Of a stretch of DNA of 60,767 bases, positions 46,192 to 53,539 are shown one piece after another. Under the pieces are notes generated by a model. That model made no database searches. It was not told the DNA's origin and worked only from the letters and a program-made list of their open reading frames with translations. The stretch is taken from the NCBI GenBank assembly GCA_020403265.1, contig JADBXZ010000016.1, positions 1 through 60,767 of the forward strand, written 5' to 3'. Every line of letters starts with the position of its first letter. Positions within the stretch are counted from its first letter, which is position 1. The stretch comes from Bacteroidota bacterium. Its GTDB lineage: Bacteria; Bacteroidota; Bacteroidia; B-17B0; Aurantibacillaceae. The translations under genes and the position numbers were made by a program.

Positions 46192-46542
46192 TTAATTAAC
46201 CTTTAGAGCTTCGTAGCATTTGATATCACCCGCAGAGCCTAAATATTCAGCATCTATGCCAACCAATCCAATTCGTTTACTTTGTTCTTTTGTAATAGCT
46301 CTATTAGGATACCAACGATCATCCTGTACTTTTAACTCAATATCTTTATCTGCTAAAACTTGATTTAATTGTTTTTGAGTTAAAAACAATACACCCTCTT
46401 CTTCATCTTCATCTTCGTTTTCAATATTTAAAATATTCCCAACTAATTTAAGCTTAGGTACATCCGGTTTGTATTTAAAATCCAAATCATCTTGACTATT
46501 AATTTCAATATATTGAATATCTGTAATGTGTATTTCTGCCAT
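46192..46542 (-). CDS. Small acidic protein of unknown function
   Basis: The 116-residue cytoplasmic protein has an acidic run (NEDEDEEEG, about residues 42-50) and otherwise mixed alpha/beta sequence without membrane segments. I do not recognise a family. A near-consensus -7 box (TAAACTTG, 46564-46557) lies 14 bases before the ATG, which supports expression. The gene lies 98 bases downstream of the DnaQ-GIY-YIG gene on the same strand. Confidence 0.65.
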   Translation of the reverse strand: MAEIHITDIQYIEINSQDDLDFKYKPDVPKLKLVGNILNIENEDEDEEEGVLFLTQKQLNQVLADKDIELKVQDDRWYPNRAITKEQSKRIGLVGIDAEYLGSAGDIKCYEALKVN

Positions 46543-46556
46543 TGTAATTTTTTTTG

Positions 46557-46564
46557 CAAGTTTA
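46557..46564 (-). promoter_or_regulatory. -7 box for the gene at 46192-46542
   Basis: The minus strand reads TAAACTTG, seven of eight to TAnnTTTG, 14 bases before the start codon. Confidence 0.4.
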
Positions 46565-46640
46565 GTAAAATAAGCTAAATACTACAACAAAAATTTTCAG
46601 AAATAATTAGGGTAAAGCAGAAATAGTTCAGTCAAAAAGT

Positions 46641-48023
46641 TTAAATCTGATAATTAATCACTTTAACCTTATTTTTATTGAGCCAACCCCTAACCATATC
46701 AGACTGATCAGGGTAATAATCAATACGACTTAAGCCGGATTTAATAAATTCCACTTGAGTAACAGGATCTGAAACATCCATAAACTTATAGCCAATCACC
46801 TTGTTGTTTTCTACTACAATTACACTTTTTTCCAAAGAATTTCTACCCTTATCAAGAATAATAAAATTTGGATTCGGAAACAAATAAGTCTTCAAGATGT
46901 TAGCGGCTCTGAAATTATAGTTTAATACTGACTCCGCCTCATTACAAATTCCATGGCATTTTTTTATCTGATGATGAAAACACGGTGTGAATTTGGATGT
47001 TAGGCCGCAATAAGACAAACATAATCCAAATTCATCAATTAATCCTTCTAATTTTTCCCTTGCTGATGAATAAGAAGTAAACTTCAATAAAACAGGAGTT
47101 TCATCTGTGCACTCGTCAGTTTTCTTGAGTTCAAAGTTGATGGCACCTTGTTCATCTTCGAAATAAACTATGGCATCTGTAAATTCTGTTTTTTTCCTAG
47201 CTCGGTTATATTTTGGTTTTAATTTTTTTATTTCATCTGTTTCTACCAATAAAGCAACTAATTCACTGCCATATTCAACAAAATCTACATCCATCAATTC
47301 AAACAGCATTTTTTTATTTTTTTGGCTATCTGTATTAAAATGAGCCATTGCCCGTTGATAGGCGTTTTTACTTTTTCCGATGTATATAATATTTTTGTTA
47401 GCATCTAAAAAATAATATACGCCACACTCTTCTGGCAGCTTTTTTAAAATATAAGATTTAATATTATCAACCCTTCGTGTCATAAGCGCCTCAACGCCTT
47501 TAGTTTTGTATTGCGGATGATCTGCCTTTAATTTAAGAAGCAGGTCAAAGAGCTTGGCTGTGGCAACTGCATCACCTTCAGCCCTGTGCCTTCCAAAAAT
47601 TTCAATTCCAAGAGCAGCACATAAATGACCTAGACTATACGAAATGCGGTTGGGGATTAATTTCCTGCTTAATCTCACGGTGCAGAGGGTTTCGCGTTGA
47701 TATTTGGCACCTAAAGACGCAAATTCATCTTTAATAAATCCATAATCAAAAGCAACATTATGAGCCACGAAAATTTTACCCTCCGTTAGTTCAACTATTT
47801 TTTTGGCGATCTCATAAAATTTCGGTGCATCCATCACCATTTCATTGGTAATGCCTGTTAATTTGGTAAAATAAGGCGTAATATTACACTCCGGATTAAT
47901 TAAAGTGGTATATTGATCAACAACTTGCAGTCCATCATGTATGAGAATGCAAATTTCTGTAATTCTGCCACGTTTGTAGTCGAAAGATCCTCCACACGTT
48001 TCTATATCAATAATTGCAAACAA
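46641..48023 (-). CDS. DnaQ-like exonuclease fused to a GIY-YIG nuclease domain
   Basis: The 460-residue protein joins two nuclease domains. Residues about 1-175 form a DEDDh 3'-5' exonuclease, starting FAIIDIETCGG (motif I, with Cys where Thr is usual) and continuing to VAHNVAFDYGF and HRAEGDAVAT. Residues about 200-280 form a UvrC/Cho-type GIY-YIG domain with CGVYYFLDANKNIIYIGKSK. The C-terminal part includes a Cys/His cluster (CGLTSKFTPCFHHQIKKCHG). Such DnaQ-UvrC-like fusions are known and are thought to act in repair or DNA turnover. The start is TTG at 48023, judged from the conserved N-terminus of the exonuclease family. No ATG or GTG lies close by in frame. Confidence 0.9.
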   Translation of the reverse strand: MFAIIDIETCGGSFDYKRGRITEICILIHDGLQVVDQYTTLINPECNITPYFTKLTGITNEMVMDAPKFYEIAKKIVELTEGKIFVAHNVAFDYGFIKDEFASLGAKYQRETLCTVRLSRKLIPNRISYSLGHLCAALGIEIFGRHRAEGDAVATAKLFDLLLKLKADHPQYKTKGVEALMTRRVDNIKSYILKKLPEECGVYYFLDANKNIIYIGKSKNAYQRAMAHFNTDSQKNKKMLFELMDVDFVEYGSELVALLVETDEIKKLKPKYNRARKKTEFTDAIVYFEDEQGAINFELKKTDECTDETPVLLKFTSYSSAREKLEGLIDEFGLCLSYCGLTSKFTPCFHHQIKKCHGICNEAESVLNYNFRAANILKTYLFPNPNFIILDKGRNSLEKSVIVVENNKVIGYKFMDVSDPVTQVEFIKSGLSRIDYYPDQSDMVRGWLNKNKVKVINYQI

Positions 48024-48103
48024 ATTTTTTGTTAACAGGTAATAGTAATTATTAAGCGATTACTAAAATAGATTAATTTTATAAAGTTAATGGCTATATT
48101 TTG

Positions 48104-48111
48104 TAGCTTTG
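48104..48111 (+). promoter_or_regulatory. -7 box, leaderless type, for the Nudix gene
   Basis: TAGCTTTG is an exact TAnnTTTG match and ends 4 bases before the ATG at 48116. Confidence 0.55.
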
Positions 48112-48115
48112 TTTT

Positions 48116-48745
48116 ATGCAGGATTTTGTAGAGAGATTAAATTATCAATTAGGTTTGCCATTGCCTGGTATTGAAGCTCAATATGAAATGGCACCCGTAA
48201 ATCGACAAAAAATATTTGAAGACAAAATAGACTTATTGAGTTACAAACAAAGCGCTGTTTTAATCCTATTGTATAAAAATCAAGTTAATAAGTGGCAATT
48301 ACCACTCATAAAACGTGTTAACAGTGGAGGAGTTCACGGTGGTCAAATAAGTTTACCCGGAGGATCATTTGACACAAGTGATGTTACACTTGAACAAACT
48401 GCTATTAGAGAAACGTTTGAGGAGATTGGCGCCCGTGATTTTAATGTTATAGGTAATCTAACAGAATTATATATTCCTGTAAGTCGGTTTAAGGTTCAAC
48501 CATTCGTTGCGGTAAGTCATATTCCAAACCCTGTATTTAACATTTCTAAATACGAAGTAGAACACTTAATTGAGTTACCAATTGAACAGCTTTTAGAAAA
48601 CGAAATAAAAAAAGAAGGCATAATCAAATCATCCGATTCAAATCAAACAAAAGCCCCTTACTTTGCAGTAAAGGGCTATACGGTTTGGGGTGCCACAGCC
48701 ATGATTTTAAATGAACTGCGCACTGTATTATATTCTACTTATTAA
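48116..48745 (+). CDS. Nudix hydrolase, probable CoA pyrophosphatase
   Basis: The 209-residue protein has a Nudix box (GGSFDTSDV..., with RETFEEIG at residues 98-105). It is preceded by KRVNSGGVHGGQISLPGG (66-83), which matches the CoA-pyrophosphatase subgroup (NudL/NUDT7-like). These cleave CoA or its esters to phosphopantetheine products. A leaderless-type promoter box fixes the ATG. The 3' end overlaps that of the convergent secreted-protein gene by 11 bases. Confidence 0.9.
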   Translation: MQDFVERLNYQLGLPLPGIEAQYEMAPVNRQKIFEDKIDLLSYKQSAVLILLYKNQVNKWQLPLIKRVNSGGVHGGQISLPGGSFDTSDVTLEQTAIRETFEEIGARDFNVIGNLTELYIPVSRFKVQPFVAVSHIPNPVFNISKYEVEHLIELPIEQLLENEIKKEGIIKSSDSNQTKAPYFAVKGYTVWGATAMILNELRTVLYSTY

Positions 48746-49514
48746 ATTCAGTTACAATGTTATCGTAACAAAGAATGTAATTTCCTTTTTTAAGATTCTC
48801 GATATTGATTGATTTTCCGTAACCTTTTTTAACCACAACACCAAATGCATCAAATAATTCATAAGCTGTTTCAGCTGTAAAATCAACACTTGAATTCCCT
48901 TTCTGAACTATGAAATTAGGCTTGCTAACTGTCGATTTAACTGCTGCTTCAGGAGATGTTTTTGAAACATTGTTTAATCCTTTTTGTTTAACACGGTACT
49001 TATTTTCACCACTGTGTAATGCAACTTGAAATGAGTACTCATGATTTTCTGGAGAACCAACACCATCTACTTCTCCAACCGGAATCCATTTATTCCATTT
49101 AAACTGCTCAACAATGTATGGTAATGAACCTGCTTCATTCTTAGTCGTCCATTTAAGCAAGCCTGCAGGAGAAACACCAATGGACAACACTTCAAATGAT
49201 GGTTTTGGCTTTAAATCATCTAAGTTTAGTACCTTAGGTGTACAACCATCTCTGTGAAAAATTTCAATTACAACTTTTTCACCGTATTTAAGCTGGAGTG
49301 ATGCTAAATCAATTTCAAACGCACTGGAATTTGTTTCATCAGTGGTAATTCTGCCGTTAACTTTAATTTCCTGAGCACAAAAACCAACACCACTTGCACC
49401 AATCGCATTTTGCACAAATACATTCTTATTTTGATACTTTCCTTCAACAACCAAGGTAGCTGCATTTAAACTCAAAAAAGCCACCGAAATAAAAAAGGTT
49501 AAGAATTGTTTCAT
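48735..49514 (-). CDS. Secreted protein of unknown function
   Basis: From ATG 49514 the protein has 259 residues with a signal peptide (KQFLTFFISVAFLSLNAA). The frame opens ten codons earlier at 49544, but an exact -7 box (TAATTTTG, 49549-49542) overlaps that codon, so the inner ATG is right. The mature part has beta-rich segments that may form fibronectin-like or Ig-like domains, including TLVVEGKYQNKNVFVQ and YIVEQFKWNKWIPVGEV. The short C-terminal region (VEFDAFGVVVKKG-like turns and KGNYILCYDN) may be a reduced sorting domain, but it is too degenerate to call. Confidence 0.7.
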   Translation of the reverse strand: MKQFLTFFISVAFLSLNAATLVVEGKYQNKNVFVQNAIGASGVGFCAQEIKVNGRITTDETNSSAFEIDLASLQLKYGEKVVIEIFHRDGCTPKVLNLDDLKPKPSFEVLSIGVSPAGLLKWTTKNEAGSLPYIVEQFKWNKWIPVGEVDGVGSPENHEYSFQVALHSGENKYRVKQKGLNNVSKTSPEAAVKSTVSKPNFIVQKGNSSVDFTAETAYELFDAFGVVVKKGYGKSINIENLKKGNYILCYDNIVTEFNK

Positions 49515-49541
49515 TTTTTTTGTATTGTAATTAATCGGTTC

Positions 49542-49549
49542 CAAAATTA
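49542..49549 (-). promoter_or_regulatory. -7 box of the gene at 48735-49514
   Basis: The minus strand reads TAATTTTG, an exact TAnnTTTG match, 27 bases before the ATG at 49514. Confidence 0.55.
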
Positions 49550-49607
49550 AACAAAATTTACCGAATTATCGATAAAATTTAACAACTAATCGTTAAGTTT
49601 TTAACAC

Positions 49608-49799
49608 TTATAAGAATTTTCTGAGTTTCACAACCAGAAACAAAAAAGACATAAAGGCTATTATACCAAACAAAATTTTATAAGACTTTGAAAAATGTAT
49701 GCGGTTAACCTTAGAATCCTTTTTGTAGGAGAGATACAAAGCCAATGCAAAAACAAAAATGAAAACAAGGGTAAATATAATTCTTCCGGTACTGAACAT
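49608..49799 (-). CDS. Small two-helix membrane protein
   Basis: The 63-residue protein has two hydrophobic helices (about 6-24 and 43-58) joined by a basic loop (KKDSKVNRIHFSKSYK), so both ends probably lie on the same side of the membrane. No family is recognised, but an exact -7 box (TAAATTTG) seven bases before the ATG argues that it is expressed. It is divergent from the WG-repeat gene. Confidence 0.7.
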   Translation of the reverse strand: MFSTGRIIFTLVFIFVFALALYLSYKKDSKVNRIHFSKSYKILFGIIAFMSFLFLVVKLRKFL

Positions 49800-49806
49800 T
49801 TTTTTG

Positions 49807-49814
49807 CAAATTTA
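49807..49814 (-). promoter_or_regulatory. -7 box, near-leaderless, for the small membrane protein
   Basis: The minus strand reads TAAATTTG, an exact TAnnTTTG match, ending 7 bases before ATG 49799. Confidence 0.55.
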
Positions 49815-49848
49815 CACAAAAATTTAATGGTTAATCTAATTGCATTTA

Positions 49849-51939
49849 GTGAAGTTAAAGTTTTTAATAGGTCTTAGTTTATTAACAGTTAGTCTGCGTG
49901 CAAACTCTTTAGAAAAGGGTTTCAAAGCTTTGTGCGAATTTGATTATTTTAAAGCAAAAAAAATATTCACAAAACAATTAAAACCAAAAAAAACTGCAGC
50001 CTACTTTGGTTTAGCAACTATCTTTTCAAAAAATAACAATCCATTTTACAACTTAGATAGCGCATCTAAATACATCCAGCTGGCAATTGTCTGTTATCAA
50101 TCACATAAAAAATCATCAAACTATGATTGCCTTAAAGTTGATAGTCTCTCGCTGCATCAACTAAAAGACAGTATACAATTAAAGCTATTTGATTTAATAA
50201 AATCGTCACATTCAACCGTTGTTTTCGAAAAATTCTTAATAACGAATTATCTTGCTAATCCATCTTTAGTGCAGCAATTAATTGTTTTAAGAGATGAAGC
50301 TGATTATACTGTTTGTTTGAAAGTAGATAAAAGTTATCTCACCAAACAATTCATCGTAACACATCCAGTTTCAAATTTACTTACTAAGGCTAAATCATTA
50401 CTTCAAAATCAAATTTATCATGAACAAACCTCAAACAAAACACTTAATGAATTTTATCATTTCATTAAAAATTATGCCGATAATGTTAACATTCCAAATG
50501 CGCACCAAGCGATTTTTGATCAAATTAAAAAGTTGAAGGATTCTGTTGAAATCATCAAATTTATCAATACATGTCCTCAATCAGCCCAATTAAATGAAGC
50601 CTGGAAACTTTTATTTACAGAATGTGTAAAGGTTTATGACAATCAAAATTTAGAACAATTTATTACCCGTTACCCCTCCTTCCCTTTTAAAAATGAGCTA
50701 CTCGAAGAGTTAGCTTTAAACACAAAAATTTACTTACCATTTAAACAAAATGACTTGGTTGGTTTTATAGACACCATGGCAAATGTTAAAATTGTACCCG
50801 AATTTGATGCAGCAACTCCTTTTTATGAAGGGCTGTCTGTTGTTACAAAAAATGACAGTGTATTTTTCATTGACAAAAACAGAAAATTAAAGTTCAATAA
50901 AATTTATGAAGATGCATTTCAATTTCGGAATGGAGTTGCAGTTATTAAGGAGTTTGGTAAATACTGTTTTATTAACCGGCAAGGTCAACAAATAAGCGAA
51001 TACTACGAGGAAATAAATGAAGCGTCTGATGGAATTTATGTTGTTAAAAAAAATCAACTTTATGCAGCTTATAATTTATACGGAAGGCAGCTTTTTGACC
51101 ACCAATTTGAAAAGTTAGGGGATTTTAAAAACGGGTTCGCTTATTTCTCTAATGATGGTAAATACGGCATTGTATCCTCACAGGGAATCAGAATTACAGA
51201 AGATTTTGATTGGGTATCGGATATCAATGATGATAATTTATTTATAGTAAGAAAAAATAATAAATTCGGCATAATTAATCAGCTTGGCAACATCATTCTT
51301 CAATTAAACTTCGATCAAGTAATTAAAGCATTCAAAGGGATATATTTGATTGTCGAGAATGGTAAATATGGGTTTTATAACGCCTTCAATTCGTGTTTTT
51401 ATACAGGAATCTCGTATGAATTTTTCAAAGAAAAACCTATTGACTATTATACCAATGGCAACGTTTTAAAATTAATTAAAGCTAATCAGCAAGCTATAAT
51501 GGACTTAAACGGGAAAATTAGTATTGACTTTGGGAATTACGATGAATTATTTTTTGCTGAAAATAATCTGTTAAAAGTCAGAAGAAAACAGAAATATGGA
51601 TTTGTTGATAGGAAACTGAATTTGGTTTTACCATATAAATATGATAAAGCAGGCAATTTTTCAGATAGCATAGCTGTTGTTAATTATAAGAATACTAACT
51701 ATTTGATTAATACAAACGGTAAAGAATTGTTTTCAAGTAGTTATAACTTTTTAAAGTTAAGCGCAAATTATTACTTAACGGAAGCTTATCCAGCTGATTT
51801 GGTAAACAAAGAGGGAAAACTTATTTATCAGGATATAATCAGTTATCAAAAGGTTGATAACTTTATCTTAATTACACTTAAAAACAATTCTTTAAAACTG
51901 CTTCCAATTGAAACAAATAGTAATTTTGAAAAAAATTAA
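49849..51939 (+). CDS. Secreted WG-repeat protein
   Basis: From GTG 49849 the protein has 696 residues and a signal peptide (KLKFLIGLSLLTVSLRAN). A TTG three codons earlier (49840) is also possible. The N-terminal half is helical, and the C-terminal half (about 300-690) is a series of WG-type repeats: KYCFINRQGQQIS, KYGIVSSQGIRIT, KFGIINQLGNII, KYGFYNAFNSCF and KYGFVDRKLNLV. WG repeats are common in secreted Bacteroidota proteins; the role is unknown. The 3' end contains the promoter of the next gene. Confidence 0.8.
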   Translation: MKLKFLIGLSLLTVSLRANSLEKGFKALCEFDYFKAKKIFTKQLKPKKTAAYFGLATIFSKNNNPFYNLDSASKYIQLAIVCYQSHKKSSNYDCLKVDSLSLHQLKDSIQLKLFDLIKSSHSTVVFEKFLITNYLANPSLVQQLIVLRDEADYTVCLKVDKSYLTKQFIVTHPVSNLLTKAKSLLQNQIYHEQTSNKTLNEFYHFIKNYADNVNIPNAHQAIFDQIKKLKDSVEIIKFINTCPQSAQLNEAWKLLFTECVKVYDNQNLEQFITRYPSFPFKNELLEELALNTKIYLPFKQNDLVGFIDTMANVKIVPEFDAATPFYEGLSVVTKNDSVFFIDKNRKLKFNKIYEDAFQFRNGVAVIKEFGKYCFINRQGQQISEYYEEINEASDGIYVVKKNQLYAAYNLYGRQLFDHQFEKLGDFKNGFAYFSNDGKYGIVSSQGIRITEDFDWVSDINDDNLFIVRKNNKFGIINQLGNIILQLNFDQVIKAFKGIYLIVENGKYGFYNAFNSCFYTGISYEFFKEKPIDYYTNGNVLKLIKANQQAIMDLNGKISIDFGNYDELFFAENNLLKVRRKQKYGFVDRKLNLVLPYKYDKAGNFSDSIAVVNYKNTNYLINTNGKELFSSSYNFLKLSANYYLTEAYPADLVNKEGKLIYQDIISYQKVDNFILITLKNNSLKLLPIETNSNFEKN
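51921..51928 (+). promoter_or_regulatory. -7 box of the beta-flower-like gene, inside the WG gene
   Basis: TAATTTTG is an exact TAnnTTTG match located in the last codons of the preceding gene, 30 bases before ATG 51959. It suggests separate transcription of the small repeat protein. Confidence 0.5.
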
Positions 51940-51958
51940 TAAACAACAAATTAATCTC

Positions 51959-52351
51959 ATGAAAAATTTAATCATTGTAGCTTTTATCGCTTTAAGCATT
52001 TTAAAATCTAATGCACAAGATTTAAGAAAAAGCGGATCCATTTTCGGTAAAGTAGAAAGTAATGGAGATGTAAGGATTAATGGCAGTATAAAAGGTAAAT
52101 TCGAATCAAACGGAGATATTCGTGTAAACGGAAGCGTTAAAGGTAAAATTGAAAGTGGCGGTGATATTCGTAAAAATGGTTCCATTGTTGGTAAGGTTGA
52201 AAGTAACGGAGATGTAAGGATTAGCGGAAGTATAATTGGTAAAATAGAAGACAATGGTGATGTGCGAAAAAACGGAAGCATTATTGGTTCAGCCAAAGGA
52301 GTTAATAAAGCACAAGCGGCCGTTATGTTCTTTTTTGATTTTTTTAATTAA
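51959..52351 (+). CDS. Secreted five-repeat protein, beta-flower-like
   Basis: From ATG 51959 the protein has 130 residues. The frame is open from 51908, but the internal ATG begins a proper signal peptide (KNLIIVAFIALSILKSNAQ) and lies downstream of the -7 box. The mature part is five consecutive 16-residue repeats with consensus GSIxGKxESNGDxRxN (residues 26-105), then a short tail. A period of 16 residues with Gly and Asp turns suggests a closed or helical beta structure. Small secreted Bacteroides proteins with similar KVES-GD-R units are described as five-fold beta-flowers. Function is unknown. Confidence 0.72.
   Translation: MKNLIIVAFIALSILKSNAQDLRKSGSIFGKVESNGDVRINGSIKGKFESNGDIRVNGSVKGKIESGGDIRKNGSIVGKVESNGDVRISGSIIGKIEDNGDVRKNGSIIGSAKGVNKAQAAVMFFFDFFN
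52034..52273 (+). repeat. Five 48-bp coding repeats
   Basis: Five in-frame 48-base units encode the 16-residue repeats of the beta-flower-like protein. The units differ at many third-codon positions, so they are old or under selection for protein rather than recent copies. Confidence 0.8.
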
Positions 52352-52413
52352 TTGATTCCATTTTTATATCTGTATTATTAATGTTTCTATTTTAATCTTT
52401 AAACTACTAATTG

Positions 52414-53484
52414 ATGAAAGTACATAACTTTAGCGCAGGGCCCGGTATTTTGCCCGCAGACGTTCTAAAGCAAGCTGCAGAAGCTTGTATAAATTTTGAT
52501 AACATGAATTTATCCTTATTGGAAATTAGCCACCGTAGCAAAAACTACGAAGCTGTAATGGATGAATCAAGAAACATTATCAAAGAATTATTTGAAGTTG
52601 GAGACGATTATGAGGTGCTCTATTTAGGCGGTGGAGCAAGTTTACAATTTGCCATGGTCCCTTTAAATTTATTAAGTGAAAATGGAACTGCAGGATATGT
52701 AAACACAGGTGTTTGGGCTACCAAAGCAATTAAGGAAGCTAAAATGCTTGGTAATATTAATGTTCTGGCATCTAGTGAAGATAAAAAATTCACGTACATT
52801 CCAAAAAATTATGAAATTCCTGCTGGTTTAGATTACATCCATTTAACGAGCAACAATACAATCTACGGAACTCAAATTAAAGAGTTTACACAAACGAATG
52901 TTCCTTTAGTTTGTGATATGAGTTCTGATATTTTCAGTAGAAAAGTAAATGCTAAAGATTTTACATTGATTTATGCCGGAGCCCAGAAAAACATGGGACC
53001 TGCTGGTAGCACAATGGTAATGGTAAAAAAGGATGCTTTGGGTAAAACAGGTCGTAAATTACTTTCAATGCTTGATTACCAAGTACACATAAAAGGAGGA
53101 AGCATGTATAACACGCCTCCGGTTTTCCCTATTTACGTAACATTGTTAACCTTAAAATGGTTAAAGGCTAACGGTGGTATTGCGTGGATAGAAAAAATTA
53201 ATCAACAAAAGGCAGATTTGCTATACAACGAAATTGACAGAAATAGTTTGTTTTATGGAACAGTAAATAAAGAAGACCGCAGCTACATGAATGTTTGTTT
53301 TTTAATGAACAAACCTGAAATGGAAGCTGAGTTTGATAAATTCTGGAAGGCTGCTAACATCAGTGGAATCAGAGGTCACAGAGATGTTGGCGGATATCGC
53401 GCTTCTTTGTATAATGCCTTACCTTTAGAAAGCGTGAAAGTTCTGGTTGATGTTATGCAAGATTTTGAAAAGAAGTTCGCATAA
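52414..53484 (+). CDS. serC: Phosphoserine aminotransferase
   Basis: The 356-residue PLP enzyme makes phosphoserine from phosphohydroxypyruvate, the second step of serine synthesis. It begins KVHNFSAGPGILPADVL and contains the PLP lysine in YAGAQKNMGPAG (about 187-198). Start ATG 52414 gives the conserved N-terminus; a TTG directly upstream is also in frame but adds nothing. serA, its usual partner, is not adjacent. The window also contains sdaA, which degrades serine, far away on the other strand. Confidence 0.95.
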   Translation: MKVHNFSAGPGILPADVLKQAAEACINFDNMNLSLLEISHRSKNYEAVMDESRNIIKELFEVGDDYEVLYLGGGASLQFAMVPLNLLSENGTAGYVNTGVWATKAIKEAKMLGNINVLASSEDKKFTYIPKNYEIPAGLDYIHLTSNNTIYGTQIKEFTQTNVPLVCDMSSDIFSRKVNAKDFTLIYAGAQKNMGPAGSTMVMVKKDALGKTGRKLLSMLDYQVHIKGGSMYNTPPVFPIYVTLLTLKWLKANGGIAWIEKINQQKADLLYNEIDRNSLFYGTVNKEDRSYMNVCFLMNKPEMEAEFDKFWKAANISGIRGHRDVGGYRASLYNALPLESVKVLVDVMQDFEKKFA

Positions 53485-53539
53485 CAAAAAGCTAGTTCTA
53501 TTACCTTTTTTTGAATCAGTATGATATTGTTTTGTTTTC

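Noticed and set aside
52034-52273. Periodic 48-bp repeats considered as a CRISPR array or tandem satellite
   Set aside because: The units are contiguous, in frame and code for 16-residue protein repeats after a signal peptide; there are no spacers.
51892-52296. A 134-codon minus-strand frame across the beta-flower-like repeats
   Set aside because: It consists of repeated Pro/Leu/Ser units that are simply the antisense of the 48-bp coding repeats, and it has no signal or promoter.
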